A stretch of 64,000 nt of DNA from Bacteroides sp. 224 (GCF_010500995.1 NZ_QVMK01000011.1:29390-93389); one strand, 5' to 3'. Positions 37,003 to 45,331 are shown, counted from the first letter of the stretch. Numbers and translations: made by a program. Notes: generated by a model not told the origin, from the sequence alone.

Positions 37003-37593
37003 ATGCACAACAACACTTGGATACTTCCCGAAGTTAAAAAAGATATAGATGCTTTGCGCCAAGAAGAACTGGCTAAAAAGCAAAGTATAGAGAATGAGGC
37101 TTTTCTAAAAGAAGGCTTAATCCCCAATTATGTACTCATTGATGCTGCTCTATGGGATACAGATATCGACATTTTATTTCTTGACCCAACTCTTCAATAC
37201 AGATCGTTGTTCAGAGGGTCTACAGGCGAAAAACTATGGAGTGTTGCTCCATACCTTGTCGACATTTCGTCTGATGAAACTTTAGTAACTAAGATAAAAG
37301 AGAAAGATGCGGTAGAACGTAGGGTTACATGGTTATCATCTCCTTTACAGATTGATGAATTGCGTAAGCATTTAAGACGTTTTTTGCGAATGAAAACAGG
37401 GAGTGGCGAATATGTTTACTTCCGGTTTTACGATCCGTATGTAGTAAATGATGTTTTTCCACACTTAAGCATCAATCAATACATGGAGTTTTTTGATAAA
37501 ATAGACTATCTGATTGCCAATGACAGACAAGCAGGAAAAAATCTATTTTATTTATCTGTAGACAAGAAATTATTAATTGAAAATCTCTCTTAG
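37003..37593 (+). CDS. DUF4123 protein, predicted type VI secretion effector adaptor
   Basis: The 196-residue protein matches DUF4123 (Tap/TEC-type chaperones), which load toxic effectors onto the VgrG/PAAR spike of type VI secretion systems. Visible family features are YVLIDAALWDTDIDILFLDP near residue 43, SLFRGSTGEKLWSVAPYLV (about 66-84) and the LRKHLRRFLRMKTGSGEYVY-FRFYDPYV segment (about 124-150). It is soluble, with no signal peptide, as expected of a cytoplasmic adaptor. The metalloprotease gene follows 4 bases downstream. In known loci the DUF4123 gene sits directly before its cognate effector, which fits here. No VgrG or PAAR gene is adjacent. Confidence 0.85.
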   Translation: MHNNTWILPEVKKDIDALRQEELAKKQSIENEAFLKEGLIPNYVLIDAALWDTDIDILFLDPTLQYRSLFRGSTGEKLWSVAPYLVDISSDETLVTKIKEKDAVERRVTWLSSPLQIDELRKHLRRFLRMKTGSGEYVYFRFYDPYVVNDVFPHLSINQYMEFFDKIDYLIANDRQAGKNLFYLSVDKKLLIENLS

Positions 37594-37597
37594 CCTT

Positions 37598-39004
37598 ATG
37601 TGGTCAATAAGCGATGAACAAATATGTAGTATAGAAGCTACAACAGGAAGAAGGGCTGTAATGCCATGCCTGAATGTAGAAGTAGTAAGTGTAAATGCAG
37701 AAACAAATGTCGTTCCCCAAAATGCTCCTGCCAAAATAGAAGAAATGGATTGTGTAGTACATTTCCGTCCATGTCAAGATTGGAAAGGTGAATATGGATT
37801 TGACTGGATGCGCGTAGGAGATTGGGGAGATGTGGCATTTAACCGAATTGTAGCGAAACAATATCGTAGTAAACTACCTAAGAGAAGTGAGAATCTTGAG
37901 AAAAATGTGAATGCTTATAGTGGAAATTATGTATTTGATGAATTTAAGTATAAAGAATTAAAACGAGAGTATAATTGTTTTTCAGCGTTTTCGAATAAAA
38001 GAAGCAAAAATACTCGTTTTGAATATTTCTGTCCATGGCTTTCGATGTATCCAGGAGATACTGTGCAACTGAGTGCAATATATGATGTTATAGATACAGG
38101 TAAGCCGGATTACTTAGAATTTGCAGAAAATGATAACTTTCAAGTTAAATCTTCCTCTTCTTCTAATAATAATGATAGTAATAATAAAAATAAAAGATTC
38201 AAATGTCCTGATGTAAAAACTGTACATAATGATTTTACAATTAAATGTTTGAAAGCGTTTGATAAAGACCAAAAAATTGAGTTATATGCTTATAAAGGAA
38301 AGAAAAAACAATTAGCCGGACGACTTTATGTTTGGGCAAATGCACAACCACGCAAAATAAAGGTGGTGATGGTGGAGGTGAAGACTCCTCCAATTAGCTC
38401 TAAGGATTATCTAAAAGGAATGGCAGATAGAACATTTAATGCAAATAAATATCTACGCCAGTCGTTGGTGCAGATTGCATCAAGTAATGTGGAGTTTTTA
38501 GATCTTTCGGATGATGAAGAATTTAAATTAAATCTTCTTTTTCCGAATGGCGTGTATACAAAAAATAAAAAAATCAATTCTAGAGCAGAAGGGAATAATA
38601 TAAAACCTTTTTATGATTATGTATATGAGAGACTACAAAAAAAGCTAAAAAAAGAGAATAAAGATGAGAATAAATATGCTGATTATTTAAAATTGTTCTT
38701 TTGGGGAGAACAGGAAACAATTGGAAGACTTGGAGTTTCCATTGATAAGGCTAGGCAGATTCATTTTTTCAATACAACTACTGCTGTTAGCCCTGAAGTA
38801 TTAGCTCATGAAATTTTGCATGCTCTTGGATTGTCGCATACATTTACAAACGAAATAGCTAAATCAACTGCAAAATATACTTATTGGGTAGCACAGACTT
38901 GCAATTTAATGGATTATAATCAAGAAACTAAGAAATTACATTATTTATATCATTGGCAATGGGAGGTTGCGCATAATGGTGCTAAAAAATTCCAAATATT
39001 ATGA
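37598..39004 (+). CDS. Predicted metzincin-type metalloprotease effector
   Basis: The 468-residue protein has no signal peptide. The C-terminal part carries a full metzincin zinc motif, HEILHALGLSH (404-414), and a Met-turn candidate in CNLMDYN (437-441), followed by LYHWQWE. The first 250 residues are a separate module with conserved-looking Cys, Trp and aromatic residues (VVHFRPCQDWKGEYGFDWMR, FEYFCPWLSMYPGDTVQLS), then a low-complexity S/N/K linker (about 184-200). I infer that the N-terminal module is the part recognised by the adaptor and exported. ATG at 37598 is preferred to an overlapping TTG at 37577. The stop overlaps the next gene by 4 bases. Confidence 0.75.
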   Translation: MWSISDEQICSIEATTGRRAVMPCLNVEVVSVNAETNVVPQNAPAKIEEMDCVVHFRPCQDWKGEYGFDWMRVGDWGDVAFNRIVAKQYRSKLPKRSENLEKNVNAYSGNYVFDEFKYKELKREYNCFSAFSNKRSKNTRFEYFCPWLSMYPGDTVQLSAIYDVIDTGKPDYLEFAENDNFQVKSSSSSNNNDSNNKNKRFKCPDVKTVHNDFTIKCLKAFDKDQKIELYAYKGKKKQLAGRLYVWANAQPRKIKVVMVEVKTPPISSKDYLKGMADRTFNANKYLRQSLVQIASSNVEFLDLSDDEEFKLNLLFPNGVYTKNKKINSRAEGNNIKPFYDYVYERLQKKLKKENKDENKYADYLKLFFWGEQETIGRLGVSIDKARQIHFFNTTTAVSPEVLAHEILHALGLSHTFTNEIAKSTAKYTYWVAQTCNLMDYNQETKKLHYLYHWQWEVAHNGAKKFQIL

Positions 39005-39615
39005 AATACATCTTTATCTTACTATTATTATTAAGCACTGCATGTCAGCACAGATATGCTTATAGAAACGAAACAACTTATATTATGGATACAATTATTG
39101 TTAGTAAAGAAAAATTTGATACTGCTTTTTTCTTTGCAAATGCAGATGAACTATTAGACTATAGAAATACATTAGAGGATGGTACTCTTATTAAGATGAC
39201 AGCTGGAAGAGAGGAGTTTGTAGAATGGATATCTCCTTCCGATTCTTATTATGCAAATGTAAAAATATTCTATAGGCCATCAGGTGTGATAAAAGAAGAA
39301 GGAAAAGCTTTTGTAAAAGGTGGATGGTGTAGTGGTATTTGGAAATTCTATCATACGAATGGCAGATTAGTAAAAACTATCGATTACGATGGACCATTTA
39401 AGTTCACAATTGATGATGTGCTTAAGTATTGCAAAAAGAATGGCTGGGAAATAGGTAAAGGACATTTTGCGCATTCGGATGTTGATATACGACGAGAAGT
39501 ATTTGAAGGAAAAGGAACTTGGGCTTTATGGGTGCCACGAGTAGAGCATGAAATTTACTTGGATGGAGATACAGGAAAAGAAACAGGCAGAAAATATATG
39601 CCATTAGTATATTAA
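39001..39615 (+). CDS. MORN-like lipoprotein, predicted immunity protein for the metalloprotease
   Basis: The 204-residue product has a lipoprotein signal (MKYIFILLLLLSTACQHR, lipobox STAC), so it would sit in the periplasm. A MORN/antitoxin-like stretch follows in the middle (IFYRPSGVIKEEGKAFVKGG, then CSGIWKFYHTNGRLVKTIDY). Proteins with such repeats are recurrent toxin-immunity candidates in Bacteroidetes. Its ATG overlaps the metalloprotease stop codon (ATGA), which implies tightly coupled expression. A periplasmic immunity protein would fit a protease delivered into the periplasm. The immunity role is an inference from gene order and location. Confidence 0.65.
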   Translation: MKYIFILLLLLSTACQHRYAYRNETTYIMDTIIVSKEKFDTAFFFANADELLDYRNTLEDGTLIKMTAGREEFVEWISPSDSYYANVKIFYRPSGVIKEEGKAFVKGGWCSGIWKFYHTNGRLVKTIDYDGPFKFTIDDVLKYCKKNGWEIGKGHFAHSDVDIRREVFEGKGTWALWVPRVEHEIYLDGDTGKETGRKYMPLVY

Positions 39616-39641
39616 AGTAATTGAAGGATCTATTAATAGCG

Positions 39642-41156
39642 ATGAACACAAAAAAACTAATATTGGTTGATGTAAATGAGACGAAAAATTTAGTTGCAAA
39701 ATTAAATTTCACAATTACATCTGTTGATCTGGTGCAATGGAAAAAAAGGGAATTTACAAAAAAAGAGTTAGAGGGAAAATCCCCATATCAATTTACCAGA
39801 TCAATATGGACACCCGAAAATAATGGAGCATTAATAGGTAAAGGTGCTGCTATACAATACACTTTTACCAAAGCCGACCAAGACAAATATATTAAGTTTT
39901 ATGCTTATATTAATGAGTATAATTCGGTAGAGCAATCTGAGGTTTTCTATTTGGAAAGTAAGTGCACCACATCGGTTCGAATCAGAGATGTAGGAAGAAT
40001 GCTGTCTTTTACAGACCTTTTCGCAGGCGAAAGCATTACATTAAAAATATTGAAATATAATGTAGATGCTAAAAAAGTGGCATCGTCTGTGAAAGAAAAA
40101 ATAAAATGGATGGTTCGAATTGAAGGTAAAGACGAACGACTAATTATTGACGGAAGACTTCTGCTTGGTGAGGAAATAGAATTTACCATTCCGGTGGAAT
40201 GGGGTGGGAAAAGTGTGATGTTTATGCCATACCTTAATATTCCAACTCCAAAGGTAAGCTATGAGTGTCAGATTTTAAATGAAAAAGACTGGAAAATTAC
40301 AGGGCCTGCTACTGTAAGTGCAAATTCTGAGGTGGAATATATGGTAAAAACTGATGGTAATATTCCGGAATGTTCTATCAAATGGGTAGTAGAGATAGAT
40401 GGTATGCAACACCCTTTAGGAAATGGAAGTAAGGTTGGCATGAAAATGAAATCGGAATGGCATGGGAAAGATATTTTTATTATGCCATATTTAAAAACCA
40501 GTACCCCCACAAAAAAGAAAAGCTTAAAAGTACATGTAAAAAGGAAGAATATAGTCTTTTTTGTAGGAGGGGCTGGAGATAAGAAATCGTTTACAGGCAT
40601 TGATAGAAAAACAAATAATATAAGAGGTGTCAAAATTCTATTCGAAAATAGAGTAAGTAAGTATCTAAATATTGAATATCATACAGTATATTTGGGTTAT
40701 TATGAATTGTATCCCGAACGGGATATTGAAGAATATGTAATTAAAGAGATAGAAGATAAAAGTATACCTATCTATGTTGTAGGTCATAGTCTGGGTGGGT
40801 GGAATGGTGCATTCTTGGCTTATACACTATCAAGAAAAGGTTATCAAGTTAAAATGTTAATTACATTGGATCCTGTATTGGGAAATTATCCAATTATCGA
40901 AACTTATCATTCAAGTAATCTTCATAAATTACGAGTTAGACAGCCATACTTCTGGATCAATATAATAACTAATCCTCCCGAAAATGACAACAGTGATCGG
41001 GTTGCTGCTCTTGGTCAACAATGGATTGAAAAAAAAGGACCCAATATTTATTATGAAACAGAATACTCTCATAGGTTCTCCCAATCCATATTTACCGAAA
41101 TAATTAAAGATGGGAAATCCGCATTAGATTTCTTAGAAGAATCAACTCTAAAATAA
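39642..41156 (+). CDS. Predicted lipase-type (alpha/beta hydrolase) effector with duplicated N-terminal module
   Basis: The 504-residue protein without signal peptide ends in an alpha/beta hydrolase: FFVGGAGDKKSFTGI at its start, nucleophile S383 in VVGHSLGGWNG, D410 in TLDPVLGN and H477 in YSHRFS form a plausible triad. The GHSLGG elbow and FVGGAGD start are typical of Tle-type phospholipase effectors. Residues about 118-205 and 211-293 are two copies of an Ig-like module (compare IKWMVRIEGK...WGGKSVMFMPYL with IKWVVEIDGM...WHGKDIFIMPYL). ATG at 39642 is preferred over TTG at 39621. It shares an operon with the DUF4123 gene, so one adaptor may serve two effectors. Confidence 0.7.
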   Translation: MNTKKLILVDVNETKNLVAKLNFTITSVDLVQWKKREFTKKELEGKSPYQFTRSIWTPENNGALIGKGAAIQYTFTKADQDKYIKFYAYINEYNSVEQSEVFYLESKCTTSVRIRDVGRMLSFTDLFAGESITLKILKYNVDAKKVASSVKEKIKWMVRIEGKDERLIIDGRLLLGEEIEFTIPVEWGGKSVMFMPYLNIPTPKVSYECQILNEKDWKITGPATVSANSEVEYMVKTDGNIPECSIKWVVEIDGMQHPLGNGSKVGMKMKSEWHGKDIFIMPYLKTSTPTKKKSLKVHVKRKNIVFFVGGAGDKKSFTGIDRKTNNIRGVKILFENRVSKYLNIEYHTVYLGYYELYPERDIEEYVIKEIEDKSIPIYVVGHSLGGWNGAFLAYTLSRKGYQVKMLITLDPVLGNYPIIETYHSSNLHKLRVRQPYFWINIITNPPENDNSDRVAALGQQWIEKKGPNIYYETEYSHRFSQSIFTEIIKDGKSALDFLEESTLK

Positions 41157-41162
41157 AATACT

Positions 41163-41750
41163 ATGTTTTCTATAATTGCCTGGCCAAGTACATTTCTTAT
41201 AGTCGCCTGTTTTATCGCATTCTTAATAGCTTTAGGTATGCGAAAATATAAAAGTGCATACGCTTTTTTAGCTGTTTCTGTAACAATATTCATATTGTTT
41301 TTTGGTTATTATGTCACAAGTATTCCGGGTTATTTAGGAATAATAAAAATGCCAACAATACAATTTGTTGATCTTAAAACTGTTAACGATAGAGTTGTGA
41401 TGGAATTTGTTGCAGATAAAGATTTAGAAAACTTTTCTAATCATGGCTTTTTGTTGTATCTGGGGGGATCTAATGAAAAGAGTATTACTTACACTGATAG
41501 ACTTAATAAACCGGAATCTATTACTATATGGTCGTATGATGTCAATTTAAAAACAAATATTGAAAATGAGTATCATTATGAAGCAGTAATATATCTTAAA
41601 AATCCTGTTCCTAAGATGAACGATTCAATTTATTGCAGGGTTTTTATGTTAGGATACATTGGTCCATGTTATGAAACGAATGTAATAAGTGTTTCGAGTG
41701 AGTCGCTATTAGAAATGTTGAATGAGGTGAAAACGGAAACACCTTTTTAA
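41163..41750 (+). CDS. Predicted membrane immunity protein, copy 1 of 3
   Basis: The 195-residue protein has two N-terminal membrane segments (about 6-22 and 30-52: FLIVACFIAFLIALGMR, then AYAFLAVSVTIFILFFGYYV), followed by a roughly 140-residue domain that probably faces the periplasm (IPGYLGIIKMPTIQFVDLK...). Two nearby paralogues share IPGxLGIxKMPTI, the HGFLLYLGG motif and the C-terminal RVFMLGxxGxxYETNxIxVSxxSLLE pattern. I do not recognise a family name. Its place directly after the lipase (6-base gap) supports an immunity role against that effector. It is the most divergent of the three copies. Confidence 0.6.
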   Translation: MFSIIAWPSTFLIVACFIAFLIALGMRKYKSAYAFLAVSVTIFILFFGYYVTSIPGYLGIIKMPTIQFVDLKTVNDRVVMEFVADKDLENFSNHGFLLYLGGSNEKSITYTDRLNKPESITIWSYDVNLKTNIENEYHYEAVIYLKNPVPKMNDSIYCRVFMLGYIGPCYETNVISVSSESLLEMLNEVKTETPF

Positions 41751-41827
41751 ATAAGCCATCTTTTAAACGCAGATCTTCTCGGTAATTTAATAAATTTGTA
41801 AAAATGTGAATAATTTATAGGGTGATT

Positions 41828-42421
41828 ATGACTTACACGATCCTTAGTATAAGTACGTTTCTTATAGCTGTTTTTTTTATATCATTCTTGATAGCCTTAG
41901 GCATGAGAGTGCGAAAAACAGCATATACATTTTTAGTGTCTTCAATAATGATATTTGTTTTGGATTTTGTTGTTTTTTATACAAGTATCCCAGGTAGTTT
42001 AGGGATTGTGAAAATGCCAACAATAGAACTTGTAGATCTTAAACTTGTAGATAACAAAATCGCAATGAAGCTTGTTGCAGATAAAGATTTAGAACGTTTT
42101 TATTTAGATCATGGCTTTTTGTTGTATTTAGGTGGGGCGTATGAACCCGATGTTACCTACACTGATAGGTTCAACAAACAAGACTCTGTTATTATATGGT
42201 CGAGTGATGTATTATTGAAAACTCATCTTGTTGATAAATATTATTATGAGGCTATAATAGACATTAAAAATCCTATTCATGAAACAAACGACCCAATCCA
42301 TTGTAGGGTCTTTATGTTGGGATTTCTTGGACGACCCTACTATGAAACGAATGCAATAACAGTTTCGGGTAAGTCGTTATTAGAGGTGTTGAATGAGGCG
42401 AAAACGGAAACACCTTTTTAA
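41828..42421 (+). CDS. Predicted membrane immunity protein, copy 2 of 3
   Basis: 197 residues, same two-helix plus soluble-domain layout as its neighbours, and nearly identical to copy 3 over the soluble domain (for example SIPGSLGIVKMPTIELVD, GGAYEPDVTYTDRFNKQDS). The frame allows a GTG two codons upstream (41822), but ATG at 41828 aligns exactly with the starts of the other copies. The spacers between copies also share words (ATAAGCCATCTTTTTAAA-like), which shows duplication of gene plus flank. It is probably an additional immunity gene for the lipase or for a lipase variant no longer present. Confidence 0.6.
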   Translation: MTYTILSISTFLIAVFFISFLIALGMRVRKTAYTFLVSSIMIFVLDFVVFYTSIPGSLGIVKMPTIELVDLKLVDNKIAMKLVADKDLERFYLDHGFLLYLGGAYEPDVTYTDRFNKQDSVIIWSSDVLLKTHLVDKYYYEAIIDIKNPIHETNDPIHCRVFMLGFLGRPYYETNAITVSGKSLLEVLNEAKTETPF

Positions 42422-42523
42422 ATAAGCCATCTTTTTAAATGCTGATCTTTTTGGCAATCTCAATAAAACGAAATACAGAACTCTGATGAGCTTATAAAAA
42501 GCTGAACAATTTATAAAATAAGA

Positions 42524-43111
42524 ATGTTTGATTTTATCTTTTTCACAAGTATATTTCTTGTAGTCGCTTTATTTATATCATTCTTGATAGCTTTAGGCAT
42601 GAGACTACGAAAAACTGCGTATACTTTTTTAGTATCTTCAATAATGATATTGACGCTGTTTGTTGGCTACTTTTACACAAGTATCCCAGGTAGTTTAGGG
42701 ATTGTAAAAATGCCAACGATAGAACTTGTAGATATTAAACTTGTAGATAACAAAATCACAATGAAACTCATTGCAGATAAAGATTTGGAACGTTTTTCTT
42801 TTGATCATGGCTTTTTTTTGTATTTAGGTGGGGCGTATGAACCCGATGTTACCTACACTGATAGATTCAACAAACAAGACTCTGTTATTATATGGTCGAG
42901 TGATGTATTATTGAAAACTCATCTTGAAAATAAATATTATTATGAGGCTATAATAGACATTAAAAATCCTATTCATGAAACAAACGACCCAATCCATTGT
43001 AGGGTCTTTATGTTGGGATTTCTTGGACGACCCTACTATGAAACAAATGCAATAACTATTTCGGGTAAGTCGTTATTGAAAGTGTTGAATGAGGCGAAAA
43101 CGGAAGAGTAA
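42524..43111 (+). CDS. Predicted membrane immunity protein, copy 3 of 3
   Basis: 195 residues with two N-terminal membrane segments (FLVVALFISFLIALGMR and a second ending in FYTS) and the soluble domain of copy 2 with a handful of substitutions (LVDIKLVDNKITMKLIAD). The first 40 bases after the start differ from copy 2 much more than the rest, so the extreme N terminus is free to vary. The gene is the last of the effector operon, and an array of 23-base palindromic repeats starts 16 bases after its stop. Extra immunity copies without matching effectors often guard against rival strains; this is inferred. Confidence 0.6.
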   Translation: MFDFIFFTSIFLVVALFISFLIALGMRLRKTAYTFLVSSIMILTLFVGYFYTSIPGSLGIVKMPTIELVDIKLVDNKITMKLIADKDLERFSFDHGFFLYLGGAYEPDVTYTDRFNKQDSVIIWSSDVLLKTHLENKYYYEAIIDIKNPIHETNDPIHCRVFMLGFLGRPYYETNAITISGKSLLKVLNEAKTEE

Positions 43112-43126
43112 ACATACATACTGCTT

Positions 43127-43241
43127 AAGTGTACACTTAAAGGTTGTAAAGGTATATACCTAAAGGTCGCTTAGTTGTACACTTAATGGTTGCAAAGGTA
43201 TACACCTACAGGCTACTTAGGTATATACCTTTGTATCTTAT
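43127..43241. repeat. Five tandem 23-base units with 12-base palindromes (family C)
   Basis: Units start at 43127, 43150, 43173, 43196 and 43219. Each begins with a palindrome, AAGTGTACACTT or AGGTATATACCT (or a one- or two-base variant), then an 11-base spacer close to AAAGGTTGCAA. More degenerate related units (AAGTGTATAGGTTGAAAGG) run on to about 43321. They fill the gap between the effector operon and the convergent beta-barrel gene. Confidence 0.85.
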
Positions 43242-43330
43242 AGACATATCTCTACAAAGTGCCAAAGTGTATAGGTTGAAAGGATAAAGGCATATAGCTT
43301 GAAACAGCAAAAGTGTATAGTGAAGCAAAT

Positions 43331-44098
43331 TTAAAACAAATACCCAAACCCAACATTCAAATAAATAGGATACATACCAAAAGTAATCGTATCAAAATTA
43401 CTTTTGAATATATCTTTGAAACCCCAGGTAAGTTTCGAATGTACAGATAAGTGCTTGAAAGCTTTCCATTCGGCACCGACTTCGGCACCCCATTGAAATT
43501 TGCTTAGGTCGTCGGAGAAGTCGTAGGTGGCTCCTTCTTCTCCGATTTCAACCTTAGATCCAGTTGGATTTTCATCTCGAAGATATCCGTTATAGGCTTC
43601 TCCGGAAAATTCACCTTCAGTCATGTATGAGAAGAATGTTCCCCCATGCAACTTCCATCGGGAAGTTAATTTATAAGAAGCTAATAGGGGGACAGTAATA
43701 TAGGTGTTGTATACTTTAGTTTTTACCAATCCGGTCCATCTACCTTTTAAATAGCCTCCCTCTCCTGTCATTTCTAAACTGTAATTTTTAACTCTGGCAT
43801 TTGTTCTCATTCCTTTGCTCTCCAAACGAATTCCTGTTTCTGCTCCCCATTTTTTAGAGAACCATTTAGTAACACTCCCTTCTATGTTAAGTCCTAAAGA
43901 AGGTGTATAACTTTTAATGGAACGAATTTCTTCAGGTAATGGAAAAGGGGCTGTTCCGCCTATATTAAATCCGGCTTTAATGCTATATTCCAATCCTTTA
44001 GATGATGACCAAATAAGTCCTTTTGTTGTTTCATCTTGTGCATGCACAAACAGAGAAATGAGTGTTAATACACTTATTAATATGATGTTTTTTTTCAT
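43331..44098 (-). CDS. Outer-membrane beta-barrel protein, PorT-like
   Basis: 255 residues with a cleavable signal peptide (MKKNIILISVLTLISLFVHA-QDE) and repeated amphipathic strands with terminal aromatic residues, ending in YLNVGFGYLF, a typical outer-membrane C-terminal signal with a final Phe. The pattern (SIKAGFNIGG, PSLGLNIEGSVTKWFSKKWG, GAETGIRLESKGMRT) is that of PorT or OMP_b-brl_2 small barrels found across Bacteroidetes. No specific ligand can be named. It lies 12 bases downstream of a PCMD lipoprotein gene on the same strand and is probably cotranscribed with it, a pairing that suggests a joint cell-surface role. Confidence 0.8.
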   Translation of the reverse strand: MKKNIILISVLTLISLFVHAQDETTKGLIWSSSKGLEYSIKAGFNIGGTAPFPLPEEIRSIKSYTPSLGLNIEGSVTKWFSKKWGAETGIRLESKGMRTNARVKNYSLEMTGEGGYLKGRWTGLVKTKVYNTYITVPLLASYKLTSRWKLHGGTFFSYMTEGEFSGEAYNGYLRDENPTGSKVEIGEEGATYDFSDDLSKFQWGAEVGAEWKAFKHLSVHSKLTWGFKDIFKSNFDTITFGMYPIYLNVGFGYLF

Positions 44099-44110
44099 TA
44101 TTATTGTTTT

Positions 44111-45283
44111 TTATTTTTCCTCAAGATGTTCCTCAAGATGAACTTTAACTTTGTCTATGAGTAAAGTACTACCTACTGCTCCCTCAAAGTATGCACCGTC
44201 AATACTAGATGAAAAAACGACAGATAAGTTATATTTATTGTTGGCTAATTTTTCCGGATCTATAGTTTTCCCAGGCAAATTCTTAAATGGTAGGTTAAAA
44301 TAGGTCCATTCATCAGTTTCTTTTCTGTCTTCAGGGGCAATACGAGCTATTGAAATAAGGTTGGGGCTGGTAAGTGAGTTACTGCCATCAAGCCATTCTG
44401 TTTTATCATCTGTTTCAAACATGATAGCATAAATATCAAAGGTATCTGTTCGGTCAAGTATTTTCTTTTTATCTTTATCTGTAAAAACATCTCCGGCTTT
44501 ATATTTATAATATCCAGTGAGATAAAATGGTACAAGGTTGAACGGACGCCCGAAATGAGTTGCTTCCAAAGGATCTCCACTGAGACTTATTGATCCCATT
44601 GTGCCAATAAACAGATTTCCAGCTGCAATTGGTTTTTTGGCGTAGGAACCTAGAAAACCAGTACTACATGTGGTTAATCTAACGCAATAGCCTTCTTTTC
44701 CTGCTGGATCTGCATAAGTAGGATAGGCTTCAGGACCTGCACCAAATGGTGAAGTAAGGTGAAAACCAGAGTTTCCACTAGCCCAAATGTTTTGAATACC
44801 TCCATTTCCACCAACTATCTCATAAAATTCATGATATGATTTAGAACCTCCTACTATCACTTCAAAATGCTCAAAGTCATATTCTGTTTGCATCTCGCTA
44901 ATGCTACAAGTTATAGTGTATTTTTTCTCCCATTTCTTATCTTCTGAAGTAACGGTATAGACTTGAGGAGAAGTGAAATCTCTGATAGTACCATTAGGAG
45001 GATCAATGGTGGCGCCAGGAGTTAAAGAGAAATTTAATTTGATGTTACTGAGTATTTCAGAGAGAAGATCAGGATCTTTTTGTGGTTTAATAAGTAAAGT
45101 AACTCTATTATTTTCTATAATTGGTCGGGCGATCAAAATATCTCCTTCCACAATACAACTCTCAATATCTGCCTCCACAATACAACTTTCAATATCTGCC
45201 TCCGTATTAAGTGCCTCATCTTGTATACATGCCGTCAGCGCATAGCAACCCACTAATAGGGCGAATAGTTTGTTAATCTTCAT
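44111..45283 (-). CDS. PCMD-domain surface lipoprotein
   Basis: The 390-residue lipoprotein (KINKLFALLVGCYALTACIQ, lipobox LTAC) has an N-terminal Ig-like module resembling DUF5018 (about 55-135: ITFSLTPGATIDPPNGTIRD-like strand order) and a C-terminal PCMD beta-jelly-roll (putative carbohydrate metabolism domain; from about FEHFEVIVGG with WLDGSNSLTSPNLI and DEWTYFNLPF). These proteins are usually exported to the surface and thought to bind carbohydrate. A 27-base tandem repeat near the N terminus duplicates EADIESCIV. The frame extends upstream to a TTG inside the promoter box at 45332-45339, so ATG at 45283 is the start. Confidence 0.75.
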   Translation of the reverse strand: MKINKLFALLVGCYALTACIQDEALNTEADIESCIVEADIESCIVEGDILIARPIIENNRVTLLIKPQKDPDLLSEILSNIKLNFSLTPGATIDPPNGTIRDFTSPQVYTVTSEDKKWEKKYTITCSISEMQTEYDFEHFEVIVGGSKSYHEFYEIVGGNGGIQNIWASGNSGFHLTSPFGAGPEAYPTYADPAGKEGYCVRLTTCSTGFLGSYAKKPIAAGNLFIGTMGSISLSGDPLEATHFGRPFNLVPFYLTGYYKYKAGDVFTDKDKKKILDRTDTFDIYAIMFETDDKTEWLDGSNSLTSPNLISIARIAPEDRKETDEWTYFNLPFKNLPGKTIDPEKLANNKYNLSVVFSSSIDGAYFEGAVGSTLLIDKVKVHLEEHLEEK

Positions 45284-45331
45284 TTTCTTTTTGGTATAAG
45301 TCTGTAATCGTTGCTCGGATAAATCAATCTG

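Noticed and set aside
43127..43241. CRISPR array
   Set aside because: Units are contiguous with a conserved short spacer and internal palindromes; there are no unique 30-base spacers and no cas genes in the window. The same holds for the arrays at 6.9, 11.6, 25.7 and 63.8 kb.
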